Positions 53,201 through 62,570 of a stretch of DNA of 64,000 bases are shown piece by piece. Made by a program: the position numbers and the translations under genes. The stretch is from Pseudomonadota bacterium. Its GTDB lineage: Bacteria > Desulfobacterota > Desulfobulbia > Desulfobulbales > Desulfurivibrionaceae. The DNA is taken from NCBI GenBank assembly GCA_018830485.1, contig JAHJRQ010000015.1, positions 310,001 to 374,000 on the forward strand. Direction: 5' to 3'. The notes beneath the pieces were generated by a model. The model had not been told where the DNA came from. It was given only the letters and a program-made list of their open reading frames with translations, and made no database searches. Each line of letters begins with the position of its first letter. The stretch's first letter is position 1.

Positions 53201-53238
53201 TCGTCCTATGCCGCTGTCACGGGGCACATCGCCATTCA

Positions 53239-53325
53239 GCCGGAGTGGTGAAACTGGTAGACGCACGGGACTCAAAATCCCGCGGGGGCAACCCCATGTC
53301 GGTTCGATTCCGACCTCCGGCACCA
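53239..53325 (+). tRNA. tRNA-Leu (anticodon CAA)
   Basis: 87 nt with encoded CCA. Acceptor GCCGGAG/CTCCGGC; anticodon loop CTCAAAA gives CAA; a long variable arm (CGGGGGCAACCCCAT region) marks a class II tRNA; T-arm GGTTCGATTC. It decodes UUG. It has its own promoter and terminator. Confidence 0.97.
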
Positions 53326-53333
53326 TACACGAC

Positions 53334-53371
53334 AAGGGTTTTCAGGGTTTAACCTGAAAACCCTTTTTTTT
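53334..53371 (+). terminator. Intrinsic terminator of tRNA-Leu
   Basis: 13-bp stem AAGGGTTTTCAGG/CCTGAAAACCCTT with a 6-nt loop, then a run of eight Ts. Confidence 0.95.
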
Positions 53372-53492
53372 GCCCACCGCTGTTCTTTGGCAAAATGTGG
53401 TATAAGAAAAGAGAGAAAATCCAGCGCAACTGAAGAACCTTCCCCTGGCCGCCACACCATCTGGCCAGGAAATCCGAGGAGGAAAACCGCGC

Positions 53493-56033
53493 ATGCTTGA
53501 CCAAGTTTTTCCGGCGCTGATCCAAAACGCCGCCCTGCTGCTGGCCATGGCCTTTATCTATGACGTGACCACCACGCGCTACAGGTTGAAACAGCCGGGT
53601 TTGCCGATGCAACTCTCCATCGGCATGGCCCTCGGACTCCTCGGCGTTATCATCATGCTCTCCCCCTGGCGCTATGTGCCCGGGATTGTCTTTGACACCC
53701 GCTCGGTGCTGCTCGGCATCTCGGGCCTTTTTTTCGGGGTGGTGCCAACCGCCATGGCCATGGCGATGACCGCAGCCTTCCGCCTCTTCCAAGGCGGCGC
53801 CGCAGCCTGGACAGGGGTGGCGGTCATCCTGAGCACCGGCGCCATCGGCCTCGTCTGGCAACAGCACCGCCGCCGACCGCTGAAAGACCTTACCTGGAAG
53901 GAACTGTATCTCTTCGGATTCTTCATCCATCTGAACATGCTGGCAATGATGCTCACCCTGCCGTGGAACACGGCCCGGCAGGTGCTTGCCCAGATCAGCC
54001 TGCCGGTGCTGACAATATATCCTCTTGCCACGGCCTTGCTGGGACTCCTCATGGTCAACCGGCTGCGGCGGGAGGATTTCATCACGCAACTGCAAGCAGG
54101 GAAAGAACAGCTTCGCCTGGCGCTCATGGCTGCCAACCAGGGACTCTACGACCTCAATGTCCAGACCGGCGAAGCCACGGTCAGTCCGGAATACGCCACC
54201 ATGCTCGAATACGATCCGAATGAATTTCATGAGACCAACGCCAAATGGATCGAGCGGCTGCACCCCGCTGACCGGGACTCCGTAGCCGCGGCGTATCGCG
54301 ATTACATCGCGGGCAAGACTCCGGAGTACCGTGTGGAGTTCCGGCAACAAACCAAAGCGGGAGAGTGGAAATGGATCCTCTCCCTCGGCAAGGTGGTGGA
54401 ATACGATACTACCGGCCGCCCCCAGCGCATGCTCGGCACCCACACCGATATCACCAAGCGCAAGCAGGCCGAAGAGGCGCTTAAGGAAAGCGAAAAACGA
54501 TTCCGTTCCCTGCTTGAGGATGTTCCCAATATCGCGGTGCAAGGCTATGACCGGCAACGCCGCGTTGTTTTCTGGAATACGGCAAGCGAGGGGCTGTATG
54601 GTTTTTCGCGGGAGGAAGCGCTGGGGCGGCACCTTGAAGAGCTCATCATTCCTCCGGAGATGCGGGACGGGGTCATTGAGGCGATCAACTCCTGGCTGAG
54701 TCAAGGAATCGCGATTCCACCCGGAGAATTGGTGCTGCAAAAAAAGGGGGGGCAACCCGTCAACGTTTTCTCAAGCCATGCCATGCAACTCAATATCCAC
54801 GGTGAACCCGAGATGTACTGCGTTGATATTGACCTCACCGAACGCAAACGGAGCGAAGCGGAAAGGGATAAACTGCAGGCCCAACTGCTCCAATCCCAAA
54901 AGATGGAGCTGGTGGGCAGACTGGCCGGCGGGGTGGCCCATGACTTCAACAACATGCTGCAGACGATAATCGGGTACAGCGATCTCGCCCTCGCCCAGAT
55001 TGAGGCGGCAAGCCCCGTGCATGATGGGCTTCTGGAAATCCGCAAGGCAGCCATGCGTTCCGCCGATCTCACCCGGCAGCTCCTCGCCTTTGCCCGCAAG
55101 CAGGCGGTGAGCCCTAAAATCCTCGACCTGAACGACACCGTTGCCGGCATGCTGAAAATGCTCCAGCGGCTCATCGGCGAGGATATCGATCTTGCCTGGG
55201 TGCCCGGCCACTCCCTGTGGCCCGTGAAAATTGACCCTTCCCAGCTCGATCAGATCCTGGCCAACCTGGCGGTCAACGCCCGTGACGCCATTGCCGACAC
55301 CGGCAAAATCACCATCGAAACGGAAAATATCTCCCTGAATGCCGCCTATTGCGCCGACCACCCGGAACCCATTCCCGGCGAATATGTCCAGTTGGTGGTG
55401 AGCGACAACGGCTGCGGCATGGACAAGGAAACCCTGGCCCAGATCTTTGAGCCTTTTTTCACCACCAAGGCGCAGGGCAAGGGCACCGGCCTGGGGCTGG
55501 CCACCGTCTACGGCATCGTCAAACAGAACAACGGCTTTGTCAACGTATACAGCGAGCCCGGCCAGGGCACCACCTTCCGCATCTATCTGCCCAGCTTTGC
55601 CGACGAAATGGTGACTGCGGAGATCCGCCGGGAAGAAGAAGCCCGCGGGGGCACGGAAACGGTGCTGCTGGTGGAAGACGATGCCGCGATACTCAATCTC
55701 GGCACCACGATCCTCCGCCGCCTGGGATACACGGTGCTTGCCGCCAACACGCCCATGGCGGCCCTTGAGCTGGCCGCGGAATATGCCGGGGAAATCCACC
55801 TGCTCATCACCGATGTGGTGATGCCCGAGATGAACGGCCGGGAGCTGGTGCAACGGCTCTCAGCCCTCCGCCCGGCGATGCACTGCCTCTACATGTCGGG
55901 TTATACGGCAAACGTCATTGCCCACCACGGCGTGTTGGATCCGGGCATCCACTTTATCCAGAAGCCTTTTTCCATCGACGACTTGGCCCGCTCGGTTCGT
56001 GACACCCTGCGGGACGAGAAAAAAAACCCGTAA
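53493..56033 (+). CDS. Hybrid sensor histidine kinase with 5TM-LYT, two PAS and a receiver
   Basis: 846 aa. N-terminal LytS-like 5TMR domain (about residues 1-195; [33 protein letters not shown]). PAS 1 (about 205-330, ending [10 protein letters not shown]) and PAS 2 (about 335-465). HisKA with [15 protein letters not shown] (catalytic His), HATPase_c with NARDAI, DNGCGMD and [16 protein letters not shown]-terminal receiver ([28 protein letters not shown]) holds its own Asp. This is a multi-step phosphorelay kinase with no adjacent output regulator. The 5TM-LYT domain suggests sensing a membrane-linked signal, unknown here. Confidence 0.93.
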   Translation: MLDQVFPALIQNAALLLAMAFIYDVTTTRYRLKQPGLPMQLSIGMALGLLGVIIMLSPWRYVPGIVFDTRSVLLGISGLFFGVVPTAMAMAMTAAFRLFQGGAAAWTGVAVILSTGAIGLVWQQHRRRPLKDLTWKELYLFGFFIHLNMLAMMLTLPWNTARQVLAQISLPVLTIYPLATALLGLLMVNRLRREDFITQLQAGKEQLRLALMAANQGLYDLNVQTGEATVSPEYATMLEYDPNEFHETNAKWIERLHPADRDSVAAAYRDYIAGKTPEYRVEFRQQTKAGEWKWILSLGKVVEYDTTGRPQRMLGTHTDITKRKQAEEALKESEKRFRSLLEDVPNIAVQGYDRQRRVVFWNTASEGLYGFSREEALGRHLEELIIPPEMRDGVIEAINSWLSQGIAIPPGELVLQKKGGQPVNVFSSHAMQLNIHGEPEMYCVDIDLTERKRSEAERDKLQAQLLQSQKMELVGRLAGGVAHDFNNMLQTIIGYSDLALAQIEAASPVHDGLLEIRKAAMRSADLTRQLLAFARKQAVSPKILDLNDTVAGMLKMLQRLIGEDIDLAWVPGHSLWPVKIDPSQLDQILANLAVNARDAIADTGKITIETENISLNAAYCADHPEPIPGEYVQLVVSDNGCGMDKETLAQIFEPFFTTKAQGKGTGLGLATVYGIVKQNNGFVNVYSEPGQGTTFRIYLPSFADEMVTAEIRREEEARGGTETVLLVEDDAAILNLGTTILRRLGYTVLAANTPMAALELAAEYAGEIHLLITDVVMPEMNGRELVQRLSALRPAMHCLYMSGYTANVIAHHGVLDPGIHFIQKPFSIDDLARSVRDTLRDEKKNP

Positions 56034-56152
56034 CCCGTGCGGCGGCAAAACCGTTGATTACCCTTTCCTTCCTGCGCGAGAAGGTGATAAACTTTTCTGG
56101 CTCGCTTGGAACCTCGTGGCCGGTCAGCGCAAGAACAACCAACAGGCTGGCT

Positions 56153-56195
56153 GCTTCATGTAAATTTAAAATTAAAGTTGAAATTTACATGAAGC
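56153..56195. promoter_or_regulatory. Perfect 15-bp palindrome upstream of the ATPase gene
   Basis: GCTTCATGTAAATTT (56153-56167) and AAATTTACATGAAGC (56181-56195) with a 13-bp A/T-rich spacer, ending 18 bp before the ATG. It is a candidate operator or promoter element for the ATPase gene. Confidence 0.65.
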
Positions 56196-56213
56196 ACGGG
56201 TTGTGGTTTGAAC

Positions 56214-57065
56214 ATGGAACTCATTTCCCGTACAGCAGAGAGCTGTCTTCTCCAGGTTGCCGGTCACTATCCGGTGATAACAATTACCGGCCCCCGGCAG
56301 AGCGGCAAAACAACCTTATGCCGCAAGGTCTTTGCCGACAAAAAATATGTCAGCCTGGAAAACCCCGACACTCGTCAGTACGCCAGGGAAAACCCCCGCG
56401 GCTTTCTTGCCGGGCTGCCTGATGGCGCCGTCCTGGATGAGATTCAGCATGCCCCGGATCTTCTCTCCTATATTCAGACCATTGTTGATGATGACAAGCG
56501 TAACGGTCTGTTCATCCTGACCGGTAGCCAGCAGTTCGAGGTGACAAACGGTATCAACCAGTCCCTTGCCGGTCGCGCGGCCCTCCTCAAATTGCTCCCG
56601 TTCAGCATTGAAGAACTGAACGCATCCTTGGCCGGGGTTTCCATCGACAGGCTCCTTCTCACCGGGTTTTATCGCCGTATCTGGAAAGATGATCTGCCGC
56701 CGGCGCAAACTCTTGCCGCTTACCTGGAAACCTATGTGGAAAGGGATATCCGGCAGTTAATCAACATAAAGGATCTCGTTCTGTTTCAGCGTTTTGTCAC
56801 CCTGAGCGCTGGAAGGGTCGGGCAGATGCTCAATTGTAACAATCTGGCGGCGGATGCCGGGGTCTCGCACCAGACCGCCCGCAACTGGTTGACTCTGCTT
56901 GAGGCAAGCTACATCGTTTTCCGGTTGCCTCCTTATGACGCCAATATCTCCAAGCGGCTCGTCAAATCGCCCAAGCTCTATTTTAATGATGTGGGCCTGG
57001 CCGCTCATCTCTCGGTTTGCCCGGCAACCAGGTTTCATGTTTTGCTGGCAGGGTTGGCGAAATAA
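56214..57065 (+). CDS. COG1373-type AAA ATPase, C-terminally truncated
   Basis: 283 aa from ATG at 56214 (a TTG two codons earlier is less likely). Walker A ITGPRQSGKTTLCRKVF, Walker B AVLDEIQHAPDLLSYIQ, sensor ILTGSQQFEV, and then the DUF4143 region starts (AAYLETYVERDIRQL, LAADAGVSHQTARNWLTLLE, VKSPKLYFNDVGLAAHL). Family members run to about 380-400 residues; here the frame ends abruptly after an unrelated tail HLSVCPATRFHVLLAGLAK, so roughly the last 100 residues are lost. It may be a pseudogene. These ATPases are often in accessory DNA and have no settled function. Confidence 0.78.
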   Translation: MELISRTAESCLLQVAGHYPVITITGPRQSGKTTLCRKVFADKKYVSLENPDTRQYARENPRGFLAGLPDGAVLDEIQHAPDLLSYIQTIVDDDKRNGLFILTGSQQFEVTNGINQSLAGRAALLKLLPFSIEELNASLAGVSIDRLLLTGFYRRIWKDDLPPAQTLAAYLETYVERDIRQLINIKDLVLFQRFVTLSAGRVGQMLNCNNLAADAGVSHQTARNWLTLLEASYIVFRLPPYDANISKRLVKSPKLYFNDVGLAAHLSVCPATRFHVLLAGLAK

Positions 57066-57376
57066 GCGACCTCCGGCGCCAACGCATAATTCGATACCAC
57101 CCGGTATCGCCCTGAAAGCCCTGAGAAATCAGGGCGTTGTCCGCGCACAACTTATCCAGATATGTCATGGTCATGCATTTCGCGCCGCATGGTCGCCTGA
57201 AAAGGCTGAACGAGGGGCAGCAGGCGGCATAAAAAATCAAAAAACCGTATTTCTTCGGACAATTACTTGGGTCTCCCTATTCCCAATCGCGGGAAGAAGT
57301 GCTACGCTTTTAACAAAGCAAAGGATTTTTCACGCGTGACTGATTTCCGGTTGGCAAAGCAGGCCCGGGCGGTGGC
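57066..57376. other. Intergenic region after the truncated ATPase
   Basis: I see no gene here. Its length (311 bp) could hold the missing DUF4143 C-terminus, but translations in three frames show no recognisable remnant, so a deletion or replacement is more likely than a simple frameshift. No terminator stands out. Confidence 0.5.
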
Positions 57377-57880
57377 ATGGCTGACGAGATAATACAAAAG
57401 GTTTTCGTGAAAGAGGACAGCGGCGCGACAATACGCTGCGACTCATGCGGGCTGGTAAAAACGATAGACACGCAGAATTTTACCTCCCTCCCGCCGGTGG
57501 TCCGGATCCGTTGCGCCTGCGCCGCTGTTTTTCCGGTGCGGTTCGAATACCGGAAATTTTACCGCAAGGCCACCAATCTTGAGGGAACCTACCGGATGCT
57601 TTACGATGAGAGGGATATCCCCGACTTTTCCCAGGCCAAAAAAACCATAAACTGCCGGATTGAAAACATCTCCATGCATGGCGCCGGAGTCACGGTTCTG
57701 GGCCGGCACAGGATCGTGGCGCAGGCCCGGCTCATCCTGGGCTTTACCTTGGATAACCCAAAAAGAACCTGGATAGAAAAAACCGGCGTGGTGCAACTGG
57801 TCGAAGGGGCTTACCTTGGGCTGCGTTTTGACGAACCCGCAAACACCGACAGAGAACTGGGCTTTTACCTGATGCCATAG
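57377..57880 (+). CDS. PilZ domain protein with N-terminal Cys motifs
   Basis: 167 aa. The N-terminal part has CDSCG and CACA, a possible zinc site. The PilZ core begins with YRKFYRKATNLEGTYRML and contains CRIENISMHGAGVTV, the D/NxSxxG-type c-di-GMP motif (here NISMHG). The RxxxR element is less clear (FEYRKFYRK). It probably senses c-di-GMP. Alternatives are degenerate PilZ domains that do not bind. It lies alone before mtaD. Confidence 0.8.
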   Translation: MADEIIQKVFVKEDSGATIRCDSCGLVKTIDTQNFTSLPPVVRIRCACAAVFPVRFEYRKFYRKATNLEGTYRMLYDERDIPDFSQAKKTINCRIENISMHGAGVTVLGRHRIVAQARLILGFTLDNPKRTWIEKTGVVQLVEGAYLGLRFDEPANTDRELGFYLMP

Positions 57881-57978
57881 CCTGCTCTCCTGGGTCGAAA
57901 CCGCGGCACGGCCTCCCTTGTCCACGGCGCCTTCATCCCTTGTCCCCATCGCCATGACCATTGCCAGGACTTTTCTTT

Positions 57979-59310
57979 GTGCCGACCCATGACCTGCTCA
58001 TAATCAATGCCGCGCTTCTGGCGAATCCGGCCCACAGCCGGGTGCAGGAGGCGGCCTATCTTGCCGTGCGGGACGGGGCCATTGCCGGAATCGGCGCCAT
58101 GGCCAACCTGCCCGTCACAGCCCCAGCCATGGCGGAGCGGATCATTGACGCCGCGGGCAACCTGGTCATGCCGGGGCTGATCAACTGCCACTGCCATGGC
58201 GCCATGACCCTCTTCCGGGGGCTGGCGGATGACCTGCCGCTCATGACCTGGCTCACGGAGCACATCTTCCCCAGCGAGGCCCGGCTGGTCGATGCGGAGA
58301 TGGTCTATTGGTGCAGCAAGCTTGCCGCCGCCGAGATGATCCTGGCCGGCACCACCACGGTGGCGGACGCTTATTTCCATGAGGATGCGGCGGCGCAAGC
58401 CTTTTGCGAATCGGGGATGCGGGCGGTGGCCGCCCAGGGGATCATCGATTTTCCCGCCCCGGGCGTGCCGGACCCGAAAGAAAACATCACCCGGGCAGAA
58501 AGGTTCCTCTCGGCCTGGCAGGGAAAAAACCCCCTGCTCACCCCGGCCCTGTTCTGCCATTCCCCCTATACCTGCGGCGCGGACACCCTGCAAAGGGCCA
58601 AGGAATTGGCCCGCGAGGCCGGCAGCCTTTTTTTCATCCATCTTGCCGAAACCAGAGGGGAAGTGGCGCAGAGCACGAAACAGCACGGCCGCACCCCGGC
58701 GGGGTTGCTCCACTCCCTCGGGTTGCTGGATGCACAGACAATCTGCGTGCACTCCGTCTGGCTGGAAAAGGAGGATATCGAACTGCTGCGGGAGAGCGGG
58801 GCCAAGATGGTCACCTGCCCGGAGAGCAACATGAAGCTCGGCTCCGGCATCGCTCCCCTGGCCGCGCTCCTCGCCGCCGGGGTTCCGGCGGGCTTGGGCA
58901 CGGACGGCTGCGCCAGCAATAACGATCTGGATCTGTTCCGGGAAATGGCAAGTTGCGCCAGGCTGCACAAGGTTGCAGCCCACGAGCCCACCCAGATGCC
59001 CGCCGCCGGAGTGCTGGGCATGGCCACGGAAGGGGGCGCCGGAATTTTGGGGTTGGGGCGGCAGACCGGCCGCCTTGCCATCGGGATGCGGGCGGATTGC
59101 CTGATCATCGACAGCAAGCAGCCCCACCTGACCCCCTTTCATAATCCCGAGACCCTGGTCTACGCGGGGCGGGGCAGCGATGTCGCCACGGTGCTCATTG
59201 ACGGCAGGGTGGTCATGGAGAACCGGCGGCTTCTTTCCTTTGATCTGGGAGAAACCCTGGACGAGGTCCGACGATTGGCCAAGAGGGTGAGGGCAGGGGG
59301 AGTGCCGTGA
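57979..59310 (+). CDS. mtaD: 5-methylthioadenosine / S-adenosylhomocysteine deaminase
   Basis: 443 aa from GTG at 57979 (CCAGGA upstream); a TTG at 57961 is in frame but weaker. Amidohydrolase metal motif INCHCHGAMTLFRGLAD, HLAETRGEVAQS, VHSVWLEKED, TCPESNMKLGSG and GTDGCASNNDLDLF all match the MtaD family. It deaminates MTA and SAH to inosine derivatives, a purine and methionine recycling step. The chain ends 34 bp before structured element D. Confidence 0.9.
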   Translation: MPTHDLLIINAALLANPAHSRVQEAAYLAVRDGAIAGIGAMANLPVTAPAMAERIIDAAGNLVMPGLINCHCHGAMTLFRGLADDLPLMTWLTEHIFPSEARLVDAEMVYWCSKLAAAEMILAGTTTVADAYFHEDAAAQAFCESGMRAVAAQGIIDFPAPGVPDPKENITRAERFLSAWQGKNPLLTPALFCHSPYTCGADTLQRAKELAREAGSLFFIHLAETRGEVAQSTKQHGRTPAGLLHSLGLLDAQTICVHSVWLEKEDIELLRESGAKMVTCPESNMKLGSGIAPLAALLAAGVPAGLGTDGCASNNDLDLFREMASCARLHKVAAHEPTQMPAAGVLGMATEGGAGILGLGRQTGRLAIGMRADCLIIDSKQPHLTPFHNPETLVYAGRGSDVATVLIDGRVVMENRRLLSFDLGETLDEVRRLAKRVRAGGVP

Positions 59311-59344
59311 AGTGGAGCTAGGCACGACTCGGGCGGGTAAACTT

Positions 59345-59463
59345 CACAGGATAAGCAGAAGTGTCCGACAAAGAGGCCTGTGAAGTGTGCTGTTGCACAC
59401 GAGCAGGCCGATGACAGCTAAGCGAGCGTGAGCGAGACTGCGAAGCAGATGCGGTGCCCTGTG
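59345..59463 (+). repeat. Structured element, copy D (between mtaD and pcm)
   Basis: 119 bp. Short terminal arms CACAGG (59345-59350) and CCTGTG (59458-59463). The core shares GAAGTGTGCTGTTGCACACGAGC and CGATGACAGCTAAGCGAGCG with the other copies (longer matches exist). The inner stem is GGCCUGU/GCAGGCC, with U-A replacing the G-C of other copies, and the apical stem closes with G-C instead of G-U. ACTTCACAGG (59341-59350) can alternatively pair with CCTGTGAAGT (59377-59386). It ends 13 bp from the pcm stop. Confidence 0.8.
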
Positions 59464-59476
59464 GCCGATTACAGGT

Positions 59477-60130
59477 TCAGGCCGCCTTCCAGCCGTAGGT
59501 GCCGACCAGCTTGACAAAGCGAACGCTTTCCACCTCGGTGGTTGTCACCACGCCCCCTTCTTTTCTGACAACCATGAGGGTTTGCCCCTCCAGATCGCCC
59601 ACCGGCAAAACCATGATCCCCGGGTCTGCCAACTGATCCACCAGCGGCTGCGGAATCAGCGGCCCGGCAGCGGTGACGATGATCGCCGCAAAGGGGGCAT
59701 TTTCCGGCCAGCCTTCAGTACCGTCCGCGACCTTGCTTATGATGTTGTAGAGCTGGAGCCGGTCGAAGGTGCGCCGGGCGCGGGCCAGCAGGGGCTTGAT
59801 CCGTTCGACCGTATACACCCGCTCGCAGAGCGCGGCGAGAATGGCGGACTGATAGCCGCAGCCGGTGCCGATCTCAAGCACCTTCTCCTGCCCGGTAAGC
59901 TGGAGCAACTGGGTCATGAGGGCCACCACATAGGGCTGGGAAATGGTCTGGCCGTGGCCGATGGGCAGGGGGAAATCGCCATAGGCCTGGGCGTGCAGGG
60001 CATCGGAGACAAAAAGGTGGCGGGGAACCACCTCCATGGCATGGAGCACCGCCGGATCATCGATGCCCCGGGGGAGCAATTGCTCCTCGACCATGCGGGT
60101 CCTAAATTTTTCGTACTTGTTACTCCGCAC
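59477..60130 (-). CDS. pcm: Protein-L-isoaspartate O-methyltransferase
   Basis: 217 aa from GTG at 60130, which keeps NKYEKFRTRMVEEQLLPRGI, a segment common in relatives; ATG at 60094 (AGGA upstream) gives 205 aa and is an alternative. IGHGQTISQPYVVALM and the SAM motif LEIGTGCGYQSAILAALC are typical. It repairs isoaspartyl residues with SAM. It overlaps the lipoprotein gene upstream by 11 bp and is followed by structured element D. Confidence 0.92.
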   Translation of the reverse strand: MRSNKYEKFRTRMVEEQLLPRGIDDPAVLHAMEVVPRHLFVSDALHAQAYGDFPLPIGHGQTISQPYVVALMTQLLQLTGQEKVLEIGTGCGYQSAILAALCERVYTVERIKPLLARARRTFDRLQLYNIISKVADGTEGWPENAPFAAIIVTAAGPLIPQPLVDQLADPGIMVLPVGDLEGQTLMVVRKEGGVVTTTEVESVRFVKLVGTYGWKAA

Positions 60131-60512
60131 GCGGTCCACTAACGTCAATGCCGCTTTCCTTGAGTTCCTCTTCGTTGTAGGCGCGATAGAGGCAGGTGGA
60201 AACCGTGTCACCGGCAAAGGTTATGGTCACCACATCATAGTTTTCCGAACCGAGCTTGGCCCCGATGTACGGGGTTTTTCTCAAAAGGCTTTGCTTCACC
60301 TCGCGGTAGACCCAGACCTCGCCTTGCTCTCCTGTCTGTTTGTAATCGGGGGCGCCAAGGGTGGCAAGCACCTCCTTCTGGGTCAGGTTGGGCGTAATCA
60401 GACAGATATCCGAGGAAAGATGCCGCACCGGTTCCCGGTAAAAACAGCCTGAACCGAGAAACCCCAGCAAACAGAGGCACACGACAAAACGCACGGGGAA
60501 ACCACATCTCAT
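60120..60512 (-). CDS. SmpA/OmlA-like small lipoprotein
   Basis: 130 aa. Signal peptide with lipobox LGSGC (Cys about 23) after a GGAGGAG ribosome binding site. The body LTPNLTQKEVLATLGAPDYKQT-like stretch (ITPNLTQKEVLATLGAPDY), then VWVYRE and VTITFAGDTV, matches the BamE/SmpA fold. As an outer-membrane lipoprotein it may be a BamE homologue, but other SmpA-fold proteins exist. It is coupled to pcm. Confidence 0.83.
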   Translation of the reverse strand: MRCGFPVRFVVCLCLLGFLGSGCFYREPVRHLSSDICLITPNLTQKEVLATLGAPDYKQTGEQGEVWVYREVKQSLLRKTPYIGAKLGSENYDVVTITFAGDTVSTCLYRAYNEEELKESGIDVSGPRAE

Positions 60513-60770
60513 TTTTTTCTCCTCCGAGAAAAGGGTTGGCGCAAACGCACGGGCGGGGAAAAAGTAGCGCGATTGGCTCTATTGTGCCGGGAACCGTCCG
60601 CCGGGTTTTACCCTGCCGGCAACACTGCAATTGCTTTTTTGCAACGGATACGGGAGAATGTCTTGACCATCCGTGAAGATATATAATAAAGTTGTAGCGT
60701 TATCCATACTTTTTTTCTTGACGGGCCAGCAGTCTGAGCGCCGGCCCCACTGTAAGAAGGGAGATCCACC

Positions 60771-61580
60771 ATGCGTTGCCCGAAATGCGGCTATATCTCG
60801 TTTGACCGGCAAAGATCCTGCGGCAAGTGCAGCAATGACTTAACCGCGGTGGCGGAGCAGCTCCAAGGCACGGCGGGCAAGGCTGCGGCCCCGTTTTTCC
60901 TTGGCGCGGTGCTGGGGCAGCAACAAACACCCGTCTACAATGAACACAGCTCTGCGCTCCACGAGGATGAGGAAGAAGAGGCTCTGGCCTTGGACGAGCT
61001 GGAGGCGGAAGCTCCGGTGGCGGATGAAGAAGAGCTCGATTTCGCAGGAGCCCCCCTGGACGAGGACGACCTGCAAGACCAGCCCCTGCCATCCCTCGGT
61101 CTCGAAGATATCGATGTTTCAGACCTTGTGCCGCCCAGGGAGGAGGAAGAAGAACTGGTGCTGTCGCTGGGAAGCGAGGAAGCGGAACCGGTCGAGCCCC
61201 TTGCTCCAGAGGAGGAAGAAGCCTCGCTCACCGGCATCGAATTTTCTGGTTTTGATTCCGGCGATACCCTGAACGTTGACGAAAAAGAAAGCGACCTTGA
61301 CGATTTCAAGGAGACAACGCTGCCGCATCAGGACAATACGGAGGATGAAGAGATTATCGACCTCTCTTCCCTGATGAGTTTTGATGAGGAGCCGGCGAAA
61401 CCCTCGGACAGGGAAGAGGACCAAGACCTTTTTGATCTTTCCCTCGGAGGTGAACCCGACGCGCTGCGCCTCGATTTGGAAGATGACGAGAGTCCTTCCG
61501 CCCCGGCGGCAGCTCCCAACAAGCCGGCAAGCACTGACATCCCTGACCTCGGCCTGACCCTGGAAAATGATGACAAGTAG
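60771..61580 (+). CDS. Zinc-ribbon protein with long acidic region
   Basis: 269 aa. MRCPKCGYISFDRQRSCGKC is a four-Cys zinc ribbon (two CxxC pairs), followed by about 240 residues that are extremely rich in Glu and Asp (HEDEEEEALALDELEAE, PREEEEELVLSLGSEEAEP). The tail repeats a DLSL/DLSSL-type short hydrophobic motif. No known domain is recognised. It may recruit partners through its acidic tail. It overlaps the RDD gene by 14 bp. Confidence 0.8.
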   Translation: MRCPKCGYISFDRQRSCGKCSNDLTAVAEQLQGTAGKAAAPFFLGAVLGQQQTPVYNEHSSALHEDEEEEALALDELEAEAPVADEEELDFAGAPLDEDDLQDQPLPSLGLEDIDVSDLVPPREEEEELVLSLGSEEAEPVEPLAPEEEEASLTGIEFSGFDSGDTLNVDEKESDLDDFKETTLPHQDNTEDEEIIDLSSLMSFDEEPAKPSDREEDQDLFDLSLGGEPDALRLDLEDDESPSAPAAAPNKPASTDIPDLGLTLENDDK

Positions 61581-62058
61581 TAAGGAGAACAACACCCCCA
61601 ACAAGGCTGGGGAGGCCACTCCCCAGCCCCAATACGCAGGATTCCTGGCCCGCGGCATGGCCCTGGGCATCGACCTCCTTCTGATCCACCTTCTCTATTT
61701 CTGCTGCCTGGGCGCGGTGGCTGCGGCCCTGTGGGCGCATTCCCCTCACTGGCTGGCCCTGATTCCCTCCCTCCTCATGTGCCTGCTCCTGTTCCTGCTT
61801 TCTTTTCCCCTGTTCGTGGCGGTGTATTTTCTGGCGCTGCATGGTTGGCAGGGGCAGACCCCGGGCAAGATGTTTTTGGGCCTCCGGGTGGTGCGGGACG
61901 ACGGCGGGGAGGTGACTCCGGGCCTGGCCTTTCTCCGCTTTATCGGCTTTTGCCTCTCGATCCTTCCCTGTGGGCTCGGGCTTTTCTGGAGTATTATCGA
62001 CCGGGAAAAATGCGCCTGGCACGACCATCTGGCCGCCACCCGGGTGGTTATGAAATAA
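61567..62058 (+). CDS. RDD family membrane protein
   Basis: 163 aa. YAGFLARGMALGIDLLLIHLL is the RDD signature (Arg and Asp in helix 1). PGKMFLGLRVVRDDGGEVTPGLAFLR and DREKCAWHDHLAATRVV complete it, with three or four hydrophobic helices. Some RDD proteins transport ions, but the role here is unknown. It shares a transcript with the acidic zinc-ribbon gene. Confidence 0.9.
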   Translation: MMTSSKENNTPNKAGEATPQPQYAGFLARGMALGIDLLLIHLLYFCCLGAVAAALWAHSPHWLALIPSLLMCLLLFLLSFPLFVAVYFLALHGWQGQTPGKMFLGLRVVRDDGGEVTPGLAFLRFIGFCLSILPCGLGLFWSIIDREKCAWHDHLAATRVVMK

Positions 62059-62077
62059 GCCTGCCCGTGAAATTAGG

Positions 62078-62108
62078 TTGACAAGCAGGACAGATTTCAA
62101 TATATGAT
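62078..62108 (+). promoter_or_regulatory. Promoter of tRNA-Phe
   Basis: TTGACA (62078-62083), 17 bp, TATATG (62101-62106), with TATGAT two bases further as an alternative -10. It lies just after the RDD gene. Confidence 0.85.
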
Positions 62109-62120
62109 AGCTACTTTTTT

Positions 62121-62196
62121 GCCGGGATAGCTCAGTCGGTAGAGCATCGGACTGAAAATCCGAGTGTCCCTGGTTCGAATCCTGGTCCCGGCACCA
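62121..62196 (+). tRNA. tRNA-Phe (anticodon GAA)
   Basis: 76 nt with encoded CCA. Acceptor GCCGGGA/TCCCGGC, D-loop CTCAGTCGGTAGAGC, anticodon loop CTGAAAA giving GAA, T-arm GGTTCGAATCC. The only copy in the window. Confidence 0.97.
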
Positions 62197-62204
62197 GTAA
62201 AATC

Positions 62205-62240
62205 AAAAGGGTTGCAGCTACAAGCTGCAACCCTTTTTTT
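62205..62240 (+). terminator. Intrinsic terminator of tRNA-Phe
   Basis: A 15-bp stem AAAAGGGTTGCAGCT/AGCTGCAACCCTTTT with a 3-nt loop and a T-run. Confidence 0.95.
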
Positions 62241-62570
62241 ATTGTTGCACGGATTCAAGTTCCAAGTGCAACAGTAAGGTAACAACCTATATTTTCCAGC
62301 ATTTTTTGGGATCGTCGCCGAGCAGAAAAGTTGGCTCATAATCATTCCTCCGGCATTTCACTTTACTTTTGTCGCCAAGAGCTCATAAGATTGGGGACCG
62401 CCTTTCGTAATTTTAACCTAACCTTCTAGCAGGGAATATTTAAAGCGGTCGGGGTTAGTGAGACAACCTGATGTGTGAAATAAAACAGCTCTTTTTTTTG
62501 GCGGACCGTCCGCGAGAGGGGGTGCGGCGGGTATGCCGCCTGCGCATAACGTACAGGCGGACCACCCACT
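62241..62570. other. Intergenic region between tRNA-Phe and the broken membrane-protein gene
   Basis: No gene is supported. It has two small GC-rich palindromes, GCGGAC-C-GTCCGC (62501-62513) and GCGGCGGGTATGCCGC nearby, and a run of eight Ts before the first. Nothing else recognisable. Confidence 0.5.

Noticed and set aside
62097-62345. Minus-strand frame reading GAGTRIRTRDTRIFSP
   Set aside because: Well-known spurious translation of a tRNA-Phe gene.
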